From Nicotiana tabacum (taxonomy: Eukaryota; Streptophyta; Magnoliopsida; Solanales; Solanaceae), in NCBI RefSeq assembly GCF_000715075.1, contig NC_134089.1, forward strand, positions 67,376,697 to 67,440,696: a stretch of 64,000 nt of DNA. Direction: 5' to 3'. Positions 44,846 to 56,733 of this stretch are shown piece by piece (within the stretch, counting starts at the first letter, position 1; each line of letters opens with the position of its first letter). A model generated the notes under the pieces. That model was not told the DNA's origin. It did not search any database and worked only from the letters and a program-made list of their open reading frames with translations. The position numbers were made by a program, and so were the translations under genes.

Positions 44846-45423
44846 ACTATGTCTTGCATTCATTTAAGCAGGACTGTTGGTATTTTAATCTTTCTAAGAA
44901 CATTAAAGCTACGAATAAATGCTCATGGGAATATGACAAGTTTAATCCTTTAAACGAGATAGAAAGCCTTGAACCTGGTTAGAGAATTGACCCATAATCA
45001 TGGGAGGTTCATTCCCAAAATCTTACAATGATTTAAAAGCTTAAGGAACAATTTTGAACATTAAAGATATCAATCCCCATTATGGAAAATAATTTTATCT
45101 TTGAAAAACAAAGGAAGGACAATATGCTCAGAGCAGTATGTCAATCTTAATCCCTTGAAAGAGATCAACCTTCAAGTTTTGGTTGAAGAAACTGGCATCT
45201 TTAAACAAGTGCAAATTACATGCAACCACAATGGAAAAAAGAAAGCTAGTGCAGATTGTATCTTATTGATCCCAAATTGGTAGCCCACATCCATAGGCGA
45301 ACGTCATGCCAGAGAAGATGTAAGGAAGTCAACGTTTACAAGATTAAGGGTTCTCAACTCAAGACATCTTTAAACTGCAAACATAACCCTTTCAGTCACC
45401 ATCCATTTATCTGTCGTCATCAT

Positions 45424-47194
45424 CTAGTAACCTCCTTGTATGAAGGCATTCAACCGGTTCAGCTCTTCCCTGTGCTCACTCACGACAGCACGGACAACAT
45501 CTCCAATGGACACCATCCCTATCATACCTGTCTGATCAATGACTGGAATGTGCCTGATACGGTTATCTGAAAAGTGATATTGAAAATATGTAAACCTATC
45601 TGCTCAACTTGAATGAAATAGATTTAAGAATGGGAAGGAGCTTTGGGAAAAGTTGCAGAAAATAGCACCTGTCATCAGTTGCATTGCTTTCAGAACTTTG
45701 GTCTCTGGTGTGACAGTGATGAGCTTGTTCTGCAAACCCACATGGACAAAGGTTGGTCATGTTATGCGTTAATAATGCATTGAATATACAAGTGCTTGGC
45801 TGGGAGCAAATTTTATATGCTTCAGCATTTTTTCTTTTTTCCTTTTTTCTGATGAGAAGGGGCTTCTAAGAGTTACCTCCTCCGTCATGATGTCGCCAAC
45901 CTTTGTTGATTTGGATGATCTTCCTTGTACTATGATTTTCCGCAGATAATCTGGTTCGAGAAAATTAATGAGAAGGGGATGGTGTTGAGGAGACGAGTAA
46001 TCAGAACAATCATGGAAGTGCTTCGTGTGTCTAACTGCGTGCAACTTTATGTATTTACAACTAGTAAGTCCAACTTGAAAATACCAGACAGCAAAAAATG
46101 CAACTTAAAAGCTTCCATGCCTGTAGCTTACTTTTGCATTATTCGTATATACAGTTCCTGAAGTGAACAGAACTAGAAAATGAAAGAAACAGACAATGAC
46201 GAGGAATTTATAAGTCACCGAATATCAGTAACCTTCCCCAATTCTACATTCATGCAATAATCCTCTGATGATTATTTTTTATAGCTTCCGTTCACATGGT
46301 CACATAGAGATTCTTAAATTGCACGTGTACCCCAGTAACTTTTCTAGCTTACATTCACATAGATCAAACAATAATCCTCAGATGATTTATTACAATAATA
46401 AAAAAAGGTCGCTGCTGACATCCCGATAATCTTAGAGACAAGGTGAATTTTGCGAGAACGGTCACATTGCCAGTCATAGAAAGACCCCAATATATTTGAA
46501 ATTGTCCAGAGGATACAACATTTCTTGCAGCATTTATCTTTAAAGACAACTATGATAAGCTAAATTTGCAGACATGATTGTCGAACAAGTTCAAAATCCA
46601 ATACTGGTGCAGGAAATTAAGGAAGCAGCATAGAGGTATTTTGAGAAAATTGTTTACCTCTTTCCGTAATAATCCCGGCAATTGACTTATTTTCCCCAGG
46701 TTTCACAACCACCAACGCTCCCACATTGTGTTGTGTCATCTGTATAGCCAAAAAGAATCAGTTTTAAGTTGTCACTACACAAGCGATAATGCACCAGTGA
46801 GCATCTGGCTCATAAGTGGATAAGAATTACACATTGTTCTTAGCAATATGGTTTGGTTGCACATAAATACATAAAAATGCAACATTAACTGTGTAAATGG
46901 TTAGATGCAAGGGCAATGTACAGATGATTTACTGACCGATTTCACAGCATCGTAAACAGAGTCATCAGTAGTGCACCAGAGCCAGGAGCCATCAGCACCT
47001 TTACCCTTGCCTTTCAAAATGTCAGCTATTTTGGTGCTTTCAAAACCATGTTCTTCTATACGAGCAGCTGAAGTTGTTTCATGACGTGCAAATATAAGTG
47101 GCTTCGCTATTGGATTCACCAATCGGACATGTCGTAGAACAGCGCTCTTGAGGAAACTTCCATGAGAAATGATTTGTTTGAATCCTCCTTGCAT
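45424..47194 (-). CDS. CBSX3: CBS-pair domain protein, mitochondrial (CBSX3 type)
   Basis: Five coding exons read by eye on the minus strand: 46937-47194, 46658-46739, 45877-45950, 45669-45729 and 45424-45566 (stop TAG 45424-45426). All junctions are GT-AG and in frame, giving 205 residues; Arabidopsis CBSX3 has 206. The N-terminus (MQGGFKQIISHGSF...RHVRL) is basic and amphipathic, as a mitochondrial presequence should be. Two CBS motifs follow, with GALVVVKPGEN and GIITERDYLRK in the first and RIRHIPVID and GMVSIGDVVRAVV in the second. The ending NAFIQGGY is typical of the family. Family knowledge: CBSX3 binds adenosine ligands and activates mitochondrial thioredoxin-o2, linking energy state to redox control. 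The gene is convergent with UCH and looks intact. Confidence 0.92.
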
Positions 47195-48000
47195 TTTGCC
47201 TATTATATTAGGACAACAACAACAACATCATCATAATTTCAGATATGCAATATAACAACACTGTCTAGCTTTATTGACTTGTACGCTCTAGAATATTAAA
47301 TTGATCCAATAGAATCTTATATATTATAGTGCAAACAATAGGTTTTAACAACATTTTTTTTAAATTGAAGCACTGTGCAAAAGATCCACCAAATCTGGGA
47401 AATATTGAACAAAAAAGAAGAAAGATTTTAGAAATTTCCTTTATCTAGAGTCATTCGTGTAGACGTACTCTATTTTGTAATGGTAAAAGCACTCACTCAA
47501 TCAAGTCCATACCACCATAACCAAAACATTTCATATCTAACCAAAAACAGAAGTGAAAAAAGTAGAACCAGTTTTATCTTATCTAAAGATATCATTGTCA
47601 AAGACGTTTCTCTAGATTTGTAAAAGAAAGATAGCATGTACCATTAAAAAAAAAGATCACTGTCCTCAGAAGAAGAAGGAGATTAAAAGTGATCAGAAAA
47701 GAAATCCAATAGGCGCCGTCAAAAGTCAAGCTGTTATTCACTTAACAGTATTTGTTATTCATTTCACAGTCTAGCATGTTCTGATCCTCAAATCCATAGA
47801 TCTTCCTTTGTTTTTCCTCAACAATTAATATTGAATCAAATTGAGAAAACAAAAGGAACATGAACCAATTAATATTCCACAAAGAAATACAGAGTCTTTA
47901 AAGATTTATGAAGCAGCTCACCTCACCTCACTGGTATTGAGTTTGTGCTTCTGAAGAAAATGAGGGTTTCGAGAACAATTCTTGGAGTTTATCCAACTGT
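47195..48000 (-). other. CBSX3 5' UTR and probable 5' UTR intron
   Basis: Just upstream of the start codon (minus strand) is TAATATAATAG followed by GCAAA, a plausible acceptor 5 bases from the ATG. Farther upstream, CCAGTGAGGTGAGGTGAGCT (minus reading of about 47918-47938) offers good donors. This suggests a 5' UTR intron of about 720 bases between them, with the transcript starting near 48000. A (CAA)n run is at 47211-47227. The intron is an inference from splice-site fit. Confidence 0.5.
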
Positions 48001-48037
48001 TATTATACTACTAGTACTAGCACTAGTGTAGCAGAGT

Positions 48038-48062
48038 GGGGCGTGGGGCGGGTGGGGTGGGG
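48038..48062 (+). promoter_or_regulatory. G-quadruplex-capable tract upstream of CBSX3
   Basis: Five G tracts (GGGG, GGGG, GGG, GGGG, GGGG) are separated by loops of three, one, one and one bases (GTGGGGCGTGGGGCGGGTGG and onward), easily meeting the G4 pattern. It lies about 40-100 bases from the probable CBSX3 transcription start, on the non-coding strand of that gene. Whether it acts as a promoter element is unknown. Confidence 0.6.
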
Positions 48063-48509
48063 TGTAATATACTACTACGTCAGTGTCATTTGTAAAGGAA
48101 ATCGGGCCGTACACATTGTATTTAGCGAGAAGATCGTGACCCTTCACCTTTCCACCAGTCAGTCACCTTCAGCGCCCCTTGGCCCCTGCTTATACAAGCC
48201 TAGGGTCGTTTGGCCGTAGGGATTTAAGAAAATAATTCTCCAAATAGTGATGCTTTTTATAAGTATAAGAAAATAATAGTTTCATATAACATGGATCGAA
48301 ATAACATGATGCATGCGCAAGCTAATAATACAAAGCTAAATAGATAATAAATTAGACAATAAAAAATTATACTAAATATATTAATATGATTTGATCAAGT
48401 GACCTACATAAATCTACTAATATTAAAACAAAAACTTATTGAGAGAATAAGTTTCCCCTAAATAAGACCTTTTTAATGACTATATTGCGGATGTTGTTGT
48501 TCTTGTGAG
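48063..48509. other. Space between CBSX3 promoter and Ogre LTR
   Basis: Ordinary AT-rich sequence follows the G-rich tract. It includes GGGTCGTTTGGCCGTAGGGA near 48202, similar to the end of a solanaceous MITE but without a matching opposite end. No gene is seen. The Ogre E2 LTR starts at 48510. Confidence 0.5.
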
Positions 48510-51500
48510 TGTCACACCTCTTTTTTGCGCACCTACCCCGAAGGATAAATGCGTGAGGGAGTTTTTCTATTTTTAGTGACATTATTCGAAAATGGGATTA
48601 TTTATTTGTTTCAGAGTCACCACTTGGGAAAGGTTTGGCTTTTGGTATCCCAAGTCACCGGTTTATCTTGAATCCCAAATCGAGAAAATTTTCGACTTTC
48701 CAAATGAAGTCTGCGAACCAGAAATTCTAAATAAGGAATTCTGTTGACCCGGGGAAGGTGTTAGGCACCCACGGATCCCGTGGTTCTAGCACGGTCGCTT
48801 AAATTGTTATAATGGCTAAATATCTGATTTTAATACATGTTATAACTTGTGTGCTTTTATTAAGTTTAAACCGCTTTTATTATTATTTTTTAATAGAATT
48901 GCAACGTCGTGAAAATGCATCTCGAACCACGTCGCAATCAATGCACCCGTGGTTGTTAATACATTCCGACTCCGTTGAGATTTGGATTTGGGTCACATAA
49001 ATGCGCACCCGAATTTAAGAATGTAATTTAATTAAAATCGCGCCTAAAGAGTCTAACGCGTTATTATCTTTGGGGAAAGCCGTGAAGTTCGCTAGATGGG
49101 TCATCCCGTATTCTAAGTATTTTTAATATATACATTTATGAGGACCCCGCAGTTTGTGCGTTTTATTGGGCGAGGCTCGACTCATTTTATTTTTAAAAGG
49201 GCAAGCCTAAAAGCAAACTATGATTTTTTATTTATTTTTTTTGTTTTGTCTCTAAAAAGAAAATATCCTAATTAAAATGTTTCAGGTCTAATACGAGCCA
49301 AGCAATAGTTTTAAAATAAACGTGTCATTGGGCTCAAAAGTAAGCCCGAAGAATATGAATTGAAACAACGGTCCATTAACGAAGACTGTTCGAGCACGGG
49401 CCTTAAAATTTGCCCAAACTAGAAAGGTATTTAATAGGCCCACTTCAAGACTTTTAATTAGCTACTGATCCTTGATTCTTACCAAACAGATTTCAAATTT
49501 TAAAAAAAATGACGGCATGCTCAGTTATTTCACGCTATTGCAATATGCACTTGATAATTGAACGCATGGAATAATGATGTGTATTTATTTATTCCTACTG
49601 GAGATTGATTACTCAGCACAGGCTAACTAGTTTGATACTAGCTCGAACTAAACTTACTAGTCTAATACTTAACTTGGGCTTGACGTATGATAACATAATC
49701 AATTACTTCACGCTGTTCTAACTGCCTGCTGATTTATTATTAAACATGCAATCGTTTAATGACGAACTACAAAAGAGGATCTAATACTTAACAATCCAAT
49801 AATTCACATGATCTAGCTAACTCGAAATCCATTTTTTTTGTCCAAATATAGTCTCATACAGTTCATTCGAATACACCCAGGAGCCTACTAAAATCATGCA
49901 TTACACTATCAATGTGAACTAAATCAAGCTAATCGTTAACTTAACCCAAAATCAGCCAAAAACAACCAAAATCAGTCTAGTAGTTCAATATAGTTCTTGA
50001 CAACATAAGTAATCTAATTGGAATATTAAAACTACAACAATTCTCAATAGATTCAGATTAACAAAAGTTCCTTGTCATTAACTTTCTGGATCATTTATAC
50101 ACTTGAAACAAGATTCCACATTCAACTGGAGACAAAAGTGTACCTGGGTTCGAGATTACAATGAAGAAAAAGAGTCAGTCGAGGCAGGGAAGATTAACAG
50201 CAACAATTTGAACTCAACAGCCCCAAACTATGTCAAGCTTGAACCCAGAAACATATATAGAAACTAGGAGTGTTTTGAAAATCGAACAACACTACTCAAA
50301 TAAACCCAAACTCAACTGAACATCAACCAATGGACCCCAATTGAAAACAAGTAGCAACCTCTCATACACTGACCCAAAAAAAAACTGAAAGTGAACTCTT
50401 AGATGTCTAAGAATAAACCCTTTTGAGTTTGATTCCTGAATTTGACTTCAAAGACCAAACTTCAAACTCAAACTCGCACAGACTGATTAAAAATCACTAA
50501 TATTCTTTGTGTTTTTGACCCCTGAAAAATTTCTCTCAATCTGAACTTTTTCCCTTTTCAATTTTTCCAGTCCCCCTCCCCTTCTTCCTCTCGTTTGATT
50601 TTATAGCCCTCCTTCTTCAAAATAAACAGGCTGCCCAGACTTAAAGAATATTTCCTAATCTGTCATTTCCACCTTTTGTTGTCTAGGCATGGGTTTTCTT
50701 ATTTAAAAATCTCCTGAAGTTCAAAAAAGTAATGTCTATCCTACTGTACAACAAGTTTCACTACCTATTTCCATGTGCATTCTCAGCTTTTTCTATTTTA
50801 AGTCATCCTACATCTGACTTCCCACCTTTAAAGATGTCAGTCAGGATGTATTTGCACTAAGATTCCCTCTTTTGATTAAATTAGTCATTAATTTAATGAT
50901 TCACTACATACTCAAACTGGCAGTCCACTCACTCTAAACCCTTTTTTTTAAGGTTTTCAAATCCCAAACTAAACTCTGAAATATACATTAAAACTGCAGC
51001 TATAATCAATTCAACTTCCTAAAATCTGGACTAAACTTCAAACCAAAATCACATCAACAAACAAAGGAGCTTAGCAGAACATTGAAGCTGAAGCTAAAGC
51101 TGAAATCAAAATTCATTGATACTTAACAGAAGACCCAATAACAACATTACCATGAATCAGAACACAAACCTATTGAACTATCCAGGTCAAACTTCAAATC
51201 ACCAGTGGCACATTATGGGAATGATTAATTCATAATTCCAAATTAAGCTAAATAGAGTGAAGGAAATCCTGCGATATACTGAACTTAACGAAGATTGATG
51301 AATATCAAAGAACAAAGAGCCACACATCACATATATGGGACAAACCTGAACCAATGCTAGAAAGTCTAACATACATTATTTAAACAAAACAACAAAGAAA
51401 CCTGCTGAAATGGACTATGAAAATCAAGGCCAGGATTAAAACTACTATCAGGTTAAACTAACTCACACATAACGAACTAATCAATAAATTGACCAAACAG

Positions 51501-53064
51501 TTTACAGCATATAACCAACAATTAGAGAACTTGGACCCAATAAACGGTCTGATGAGAAGGAGAGAAGTACTGAACAAATGACAAGAAACAAATCAAAATA
51601 AAGATACAATTTAAAACAGACAAACAAAACTATAGAAGGAAACAAAAGAAATTAAGAAGAACTTACTGTTCTTTTCTCGGATTTCAACAGTATGCCCTTT
51701 CGAACTTGAGTCCTAGTCAGTATTATACGTCTATTTCATGAGAAATAGGCCTACAATACTGAATAGAAACCAATCGACCCTGAAGCTTTGACACGTCTTG
51801 AACCGTTGAAACCCTAGATCCGTCATTCGACGGTTTTTACTCATGTTCGAGCCAATTTGGTTAGGGATTAAGGACGAGGAGGTAAAGGGGATTATTGGGT
51901 GTTAGTCTGGGGTCAAGGAGACAGGCTAGGGCTTGGAGGGGAGATCTTTGATCGAAGATTCGAGGAGATCTAACGAGATTCGAGGGAATCTGTTGATGGT
52001 TTAGGGATGAGGGAAGCCTAGTGGTGGTGTGGTGTTAATTAGGGGTGGATTGGGGTGGTTTCATGGTCAGCTCGAAACTTCGATTGAAGATTCGAGAAGA
52101 TGTGGGGTGATTCGAGGCAAATGGTTCATGGATTCGTGTTGTGGATGGGGAGATGGCTCAGGGGTGTCGTTTTGGTGGTCACCGGCGTTGCCTCCGCCGG
52201 GTTTCAGGCGAAGGGGAGGGGTGGCGGCTGGCTAGGGTTCTTGGGGTCCTCTGGTTTGTTGAGAGAGACGAAGAGAGGGGGTAGCTTAGGGGGGTGTGGG
52301 GTGTGTTTGAAAATATATATATGTGATGGGTGAGTGAATCCAAGCCGTTAGATCTGATGAGATCAACGGTTTGGATCACTTCACTTATATAAAACAGGGT
52401 CGTTTTGCTCTTAGTGGGGGACTAGGTCGATCCAGGGAAAACAGGTCGGGTTATGGGGTGAGGTCTTCGACCGTTGGATGAGGATGGATGAACGGTCGAG
52501 ATTCGCTGGTCTCGAAACGACGTTGTCTGATGCGTCTTTGAGAGCTGAAGGTTTGGACCGGGTATAGGTCTCGTTTGGGCCTGATTTTGGCCAAAAAAAT
52601 GAAATGGCCCAGTCCAATTTTCTTTTCTATTTTTTTGTTCTTTTCCTTTTTTATTCCTAGTTTAATTCCGAATTTACCAAAAATCCTAAAAATAAATTAT
52701 AAAACAACAATTATACTACACAGACAAAAATTGATTCTTAACAATAATTAACACACAATATTAATTAAGCAAAATCACACCATTAAACAATAAAAATGAC
52801 AAAATTACCAAAATAATATTATTATTTTTTTGTGATTAAAAAAACAAATATGATTTAATTAATTCCTAATAGCAGAATAAAATCCTAAATTCATGCAACA
52901 TATTTTTTGTATTTTTAATTAAAAATAAACAATCACAGACAAAAACTACAAATAACTATCCGAAATGTCACGCAGATTCTAAAAATTATACACAAAGACA
53001 ATTTGTTTTATTTTTTGATTTCTTTAGGAGTAATTGTCGTGAGAGCAAAAATCACGTGCTCACA
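48510..53064 (-). mobile_element. 3' LTR of Ogre element E2
   Basis: In plus reading it starts TGTCACACCTCTTTTTTGCG and ends ATCACGTGCTCACA. It is 4,555 bp and homologous to the E1 LTR (2549-6521) over the first about 600 bases and the end, with a more diverged middle. On its right at 53065 lies GCTGCCCCTCTTTGTTCG, whose minus reading is the polypurine tract AAAGAGGGGCAGC, so this is the 3' LTR. Frames within it (52029-52333) are G-rich chance readings. Confidence 0.85.
50598..50605 (-). promoter_or_regulatory. Putative TATA box of E2 LTR
   Basis: Minus-strand reading GGGCTATAAAATCAAACG contains TATAAAAT. It is about 2.46 kb inside the LTR's right end, against about 2.06 kb for the TATA candidate of E1, which is comparable given the length difference. 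This is only a motif match. Confidence 0.4.
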
Positions 53065-53825
53065 GCTGCCCCTCTTTGTTCGAAGACAATGCAGGGTTTT
53101 CGTGCAAAGATAAAGTGAGCGAATACGAGCAATTTTTTGCCCGTTCGAGTACTCCGTGTGAAGCATTTTTTGAAATATTCGACCGAACCTTTGCTTCAAA
53201 GGTTTCCTACATATCCTGGGCTGAACAGGAATCAGGTCAATGTAGTTCGGGAAGTTTTGGTAGCTGGGACTACCATGGGACTGCAATTTTGTTGTTACTG
53301 CTGCTGCATGCTGTTACTGCTGCTTTACCGACCTCCTTATTACACCAAAAGGGAAAATCGAAGCTAAGCTAGCTATGCCTATCAACTATGAGGTACAAGA
53401 TCCCTATCCATAATTCTTTCTTAACTTGATCTTGAGTCTTAGCTGATCTTGCTTGTAGACTTTGATCTGAATCTTGATGCTCGCAAGTGGCGGGCGCTTG
53501 TTCATTTTTGCAAGCATTGAGCGAAACGGGATTGGCGGAGCTCATGACTTCAATCAGATTTCGAGCTATCCGCAACTTTGTTTGCTCTGGTATTGGAGCT
53601 CATCTTCTTTTTTGTTCTTTTATTCTTTTCCTTATTCTGGATGGAGGCTCATTCCATCGGTCATCTCGATCCCTGTGCCTCGAGGTAAAACCTGCTCAGA
53701 CAACAAAACAAACAAACGAACGAAATTTTTCTGCCCCAGTTTCACTAGGAAAATTTCGTGAGTTATTTGCCATAAAAAATCTGCGGAATTGATGAGGGGA
53801 TTGGAAACCCCAAGTCTAAAAGGCG
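53065..53825 (-). other. E2 3' UTR next to the LTR, with polypurine tract
   Basis: It begins with the polypurine tract (minus reading AACAAAGAGGGGCAGC, 53065-53080). The rest is unique sequence without a supported gene; overlapping short frames on both strands (53076-53372, 53474-53792) have no domain. Confidence 0.6.
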
Positions 53826-55218
53826 CAACTCATTGATTGGAGACCTAATGTTTGCAAAAGGCAAATCGCTCAACTCAGGGATTGGAGCCCTAATGTTGGC
53901 TAAAGGAAATGCTCAACTCAGGGATTGGAGCCCTAATGTCGGCTAAGGAAATGCTCAACTCAGGGATTGGAGCCCTAATGTCGGGTAAAGGAAACGCTCA
54001 ACTCAGGGATTGGAGCCCTAATTTCGGGTAAAGGAAACACTCAACTCAAGGATTGGAGCCCTAATGTCGGCTAAGGGAACGCTCAACTCAGGGATTGGAG
54101 CCCTAATGTCGGGTAAAGGAAACGCTCAACTCAGGGATTGAAGTCCTAATGTCGGCTAAGGAAAATCGCTCAACTCAGGGATTGGAGCCCTAATGTCGGC
54201 TAAGGAAAATCGCTCAACTCAGGGATTGGAGCCCTAATGTCGGCTAAGGAAAATCGCTCAACTCAGGGATTGGAGCCCTGATGTCGTCTAAAGGAAAATC
54301 GCTCAACTCAGGGATTGGAGCCCTAATGTTGGCGAAATGTGACTAGGGAATGGAGGCCCTATGTCTAAAAAAGGTTCAACTCAGGGATTGGAGCCCTAAT
54401 GTTGGCAAAGGTGACTAGGGAATGGAGGCCCTATGTCTAAAAAAGGTTCAACTCAGGGATTGGAGCCCTAATGTTGGTAAAAGGCGACTAGGGAATGGAG
54501 GCCCTATGTCTAAAATCTCAACTCAGGGATTGGAGCCCTAATATTGGCAAATGTGACTAGGGGATGGAGGCCCTATGTCTAAAAATCTCAACTTAGGAAT
54601 TGGAGCCCTAATATTGGTAAAGGCGACTAGGGAATGGAGGCCCTATGCCTAAAAATCTCAACTCAGGGATTGGAGCCCTAATGTTGGGAAAATGCGACTA
54701 GGGAACGAAGGCCCTATGTCTAAAATTTCAACTCAGGGATTGAAGCCCTAATGTTGGCAAAATTCGATTGGAGCCCTAATATTGGCAAAATGCGACTAGG
54801 GAACGAAGGTCCTATGTCTAAAATCTCAACTCAGGGATTGGAGCCCTAATGTTGGCAAAAGGCGACTAGGGAATGGAGGCCCTATGTCTAAAAATCTCAA
54901 CTCAGGGATTGGAGCCCTAATGTTGGAAAAGAAAGGCGACTAGGGAATGGAGACCCTATGTCTAAAATCTCAACTAGGGATTGGAGCCCTAAAGTTGGCA
55001 AAAGGCGACTAGGGAATGAAGGCCCTATGTCTAAAAATCTCAACTCAGGGATTGGAGCCTTAATGTTGACAAAAGGCGACTAGGGAATGGAGGCCCTATG
55101 TCTAAATATCTCAACTTAGGGATTGGAGCCCTAATGTTGGCAAAAGGCGACTAGGGAATGGAGGCCATATGTCTAAAATCTCAACTCAGGGATTGGAGCC
55201 CTAATGTTGGCAAAAAGG
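53826..55218 (-). repeat. Satellite-like tandem array in E2 3' UTR (two unit types)
   Basis: The first part (53826-54325) is about a dozen copies of a 42-46 bp unit, core CAACTCAGGGATTGGAGCCC followed by TAATGTCGGCTAAGGAAA. The second part (54326-55218) is a composite unit of about 70-74 bp. It is the same core plus GGCGACTAGGGAATGGAGGC and CCTATGTCTAAAA, repeated about 12 times (GACTAGGG at 54341, 54412, 54486 and so on). Tandem arrays in 3' UTRs of Ogre/Tat elements are known and can seed genomic satellites. Confidence 0.92.
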
Positions 55219-56733
55219 TTAAAGATTGATTTTGGGGCTTCTAAACTACCTTTTTTTTATTTTCTTCTTATCTATTTTCTTTCAATTCATTTTTTAGTAA
55301 AAAAAATGCAGGAAAGAATTTGGAGGAGAATTCCCTTTTGGGTTGATTATTGTTGCTAAGCTATTTCTAGCGCTTGCACATTTCTTTTTCCATTTTGGTT
55401 ACACCTGCTTCTTGCATTGTTGATTTGGATTGCACCTGTTTCAATTTTCAAACAAAGAACAATTGTTAGTTTGAAACGGTGGTCGGTTTTGTGGCCTTCA
55501 TTATTTTTGATCACTTGATCTCGGCCCAACTCTTTTGGCGAGAACCTCTGCCGCTTGCTAGCTTTCTTAAAGATTGGTCTCTCTCCTAAAACCGAGGAAC
55601 TCAACTTTTCAAAATTTATCATGACGGCTCACCCGTATAGGGCTTTGGCCCTTTCATTTTAATCTGCTTCTAGGGGCTTTTGACTTTGGGTTTCTTTTCA
55701 TTTTCAATAACTCTGATTTCAGAGCATCAGCTATCATGGCCAGTTGGGATCGACTTGATGCACCCACTGAGGCTGGGTACTTTTCTTTGGACTTGGATTT
55801 TATTAAACAAAACCCTGTAAAACCAATCTTGCCACCTTTTCTTTGTATTAGTTTCGGAATAGAGTTAGACCGAAAGGGATTCAAGGAAAAGTAAAGAAAG
55901 GACAAGATTAATGAATTTAAGGAGAAGCGTCCTTTTTGGGGGGAAGAAGGACTTATCTGGGGTGCATACAGACTTCAATAGACATGACATGTTTCTTGGA
56001 CTAGATACCCGATATGCACAACTATCCAACTCGTTGTGAACCATATCTCTAAATCGAGAAACCTGGCCAGGACTTTTTCAGTGGTGGGGGGTGTCTTCTT
56101 TTCGATCGACGACGCCCTTTGCGGGTTTTTACCAATCGACCTCTCTCATTTCTCTTCTCACCGTCGCCTGATAGCACTCTTTACGAGTTTTCACTAAACA
56201 GGCTCTCTCATTTTCAATTTTTCTGCTCACCGTCGCCTTATGGTGCCCGTGTGAGTTTTCACCAATAAGACTCTCTCATTTTATTTCTCTCACTTTATTG
56301 CATCGGATCCAAGTAGCTGTATTCTCTGATCCTTGAACATTCTCACTGATTGATTGGAAGGACTTGAAAGGATTTGGGTAAAAATGATTTGGATCGAATT
56401 ACAACTTTGGAACCATTCAAGCGGGATTATCGCAGGACCATTACAACATTTGCCCCAGTTTCATTTTTGAGGGAATTTGGATTTTTATTTTGGTGTGACT
56501 GAACCCCATAGAGAGGCTGCCTACGTATCCTTTCGGAATCAAGTCGAACGTAGTTCAGGAAAACATCTTTTTTTTTTAATTTTCCATTTTTTTCCAACAC
56601 TTTTAAGTTCCAAAGAGGGCAATCAAAGAAGAGTAACTGGCACAAATGGGTTTGCAAAGGGTAGATAGTGTTTGGGTAGCGAGAATAAAAGCCTTCGTCC
56701 TCCCAATTAGACAATGTCATTGTTACAGAAAGA
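55219..56733 (-). other. E2 3' UTR between tandem array and integrase
   Basis: About 1.5 kb without a convincing ORF. Minus-strand frames at 55356-55622, 55654-55905 and 56427-56741 have Ser/Lys-rich or mixed composition and no recognised domain. A loosely repeated CTCACCGTCGCCT...TTTTCACCAA block occurs two to three times at 56110-56275. Confidence 0.5.

Noticed and set aside
45769..46044. 91-codon minus-strand frame containing DYLRKIIVQGR
   Set aside because: This is CBSX3 exon 3 read through both neighbouring introns; only 45877-45950 is coding.
52029..52333. Gly/Trp-rich plus-strand frames
   Set aside because: They lie in the G-rich part of the E2 LTR, overlap in different frames and resemble nothing.
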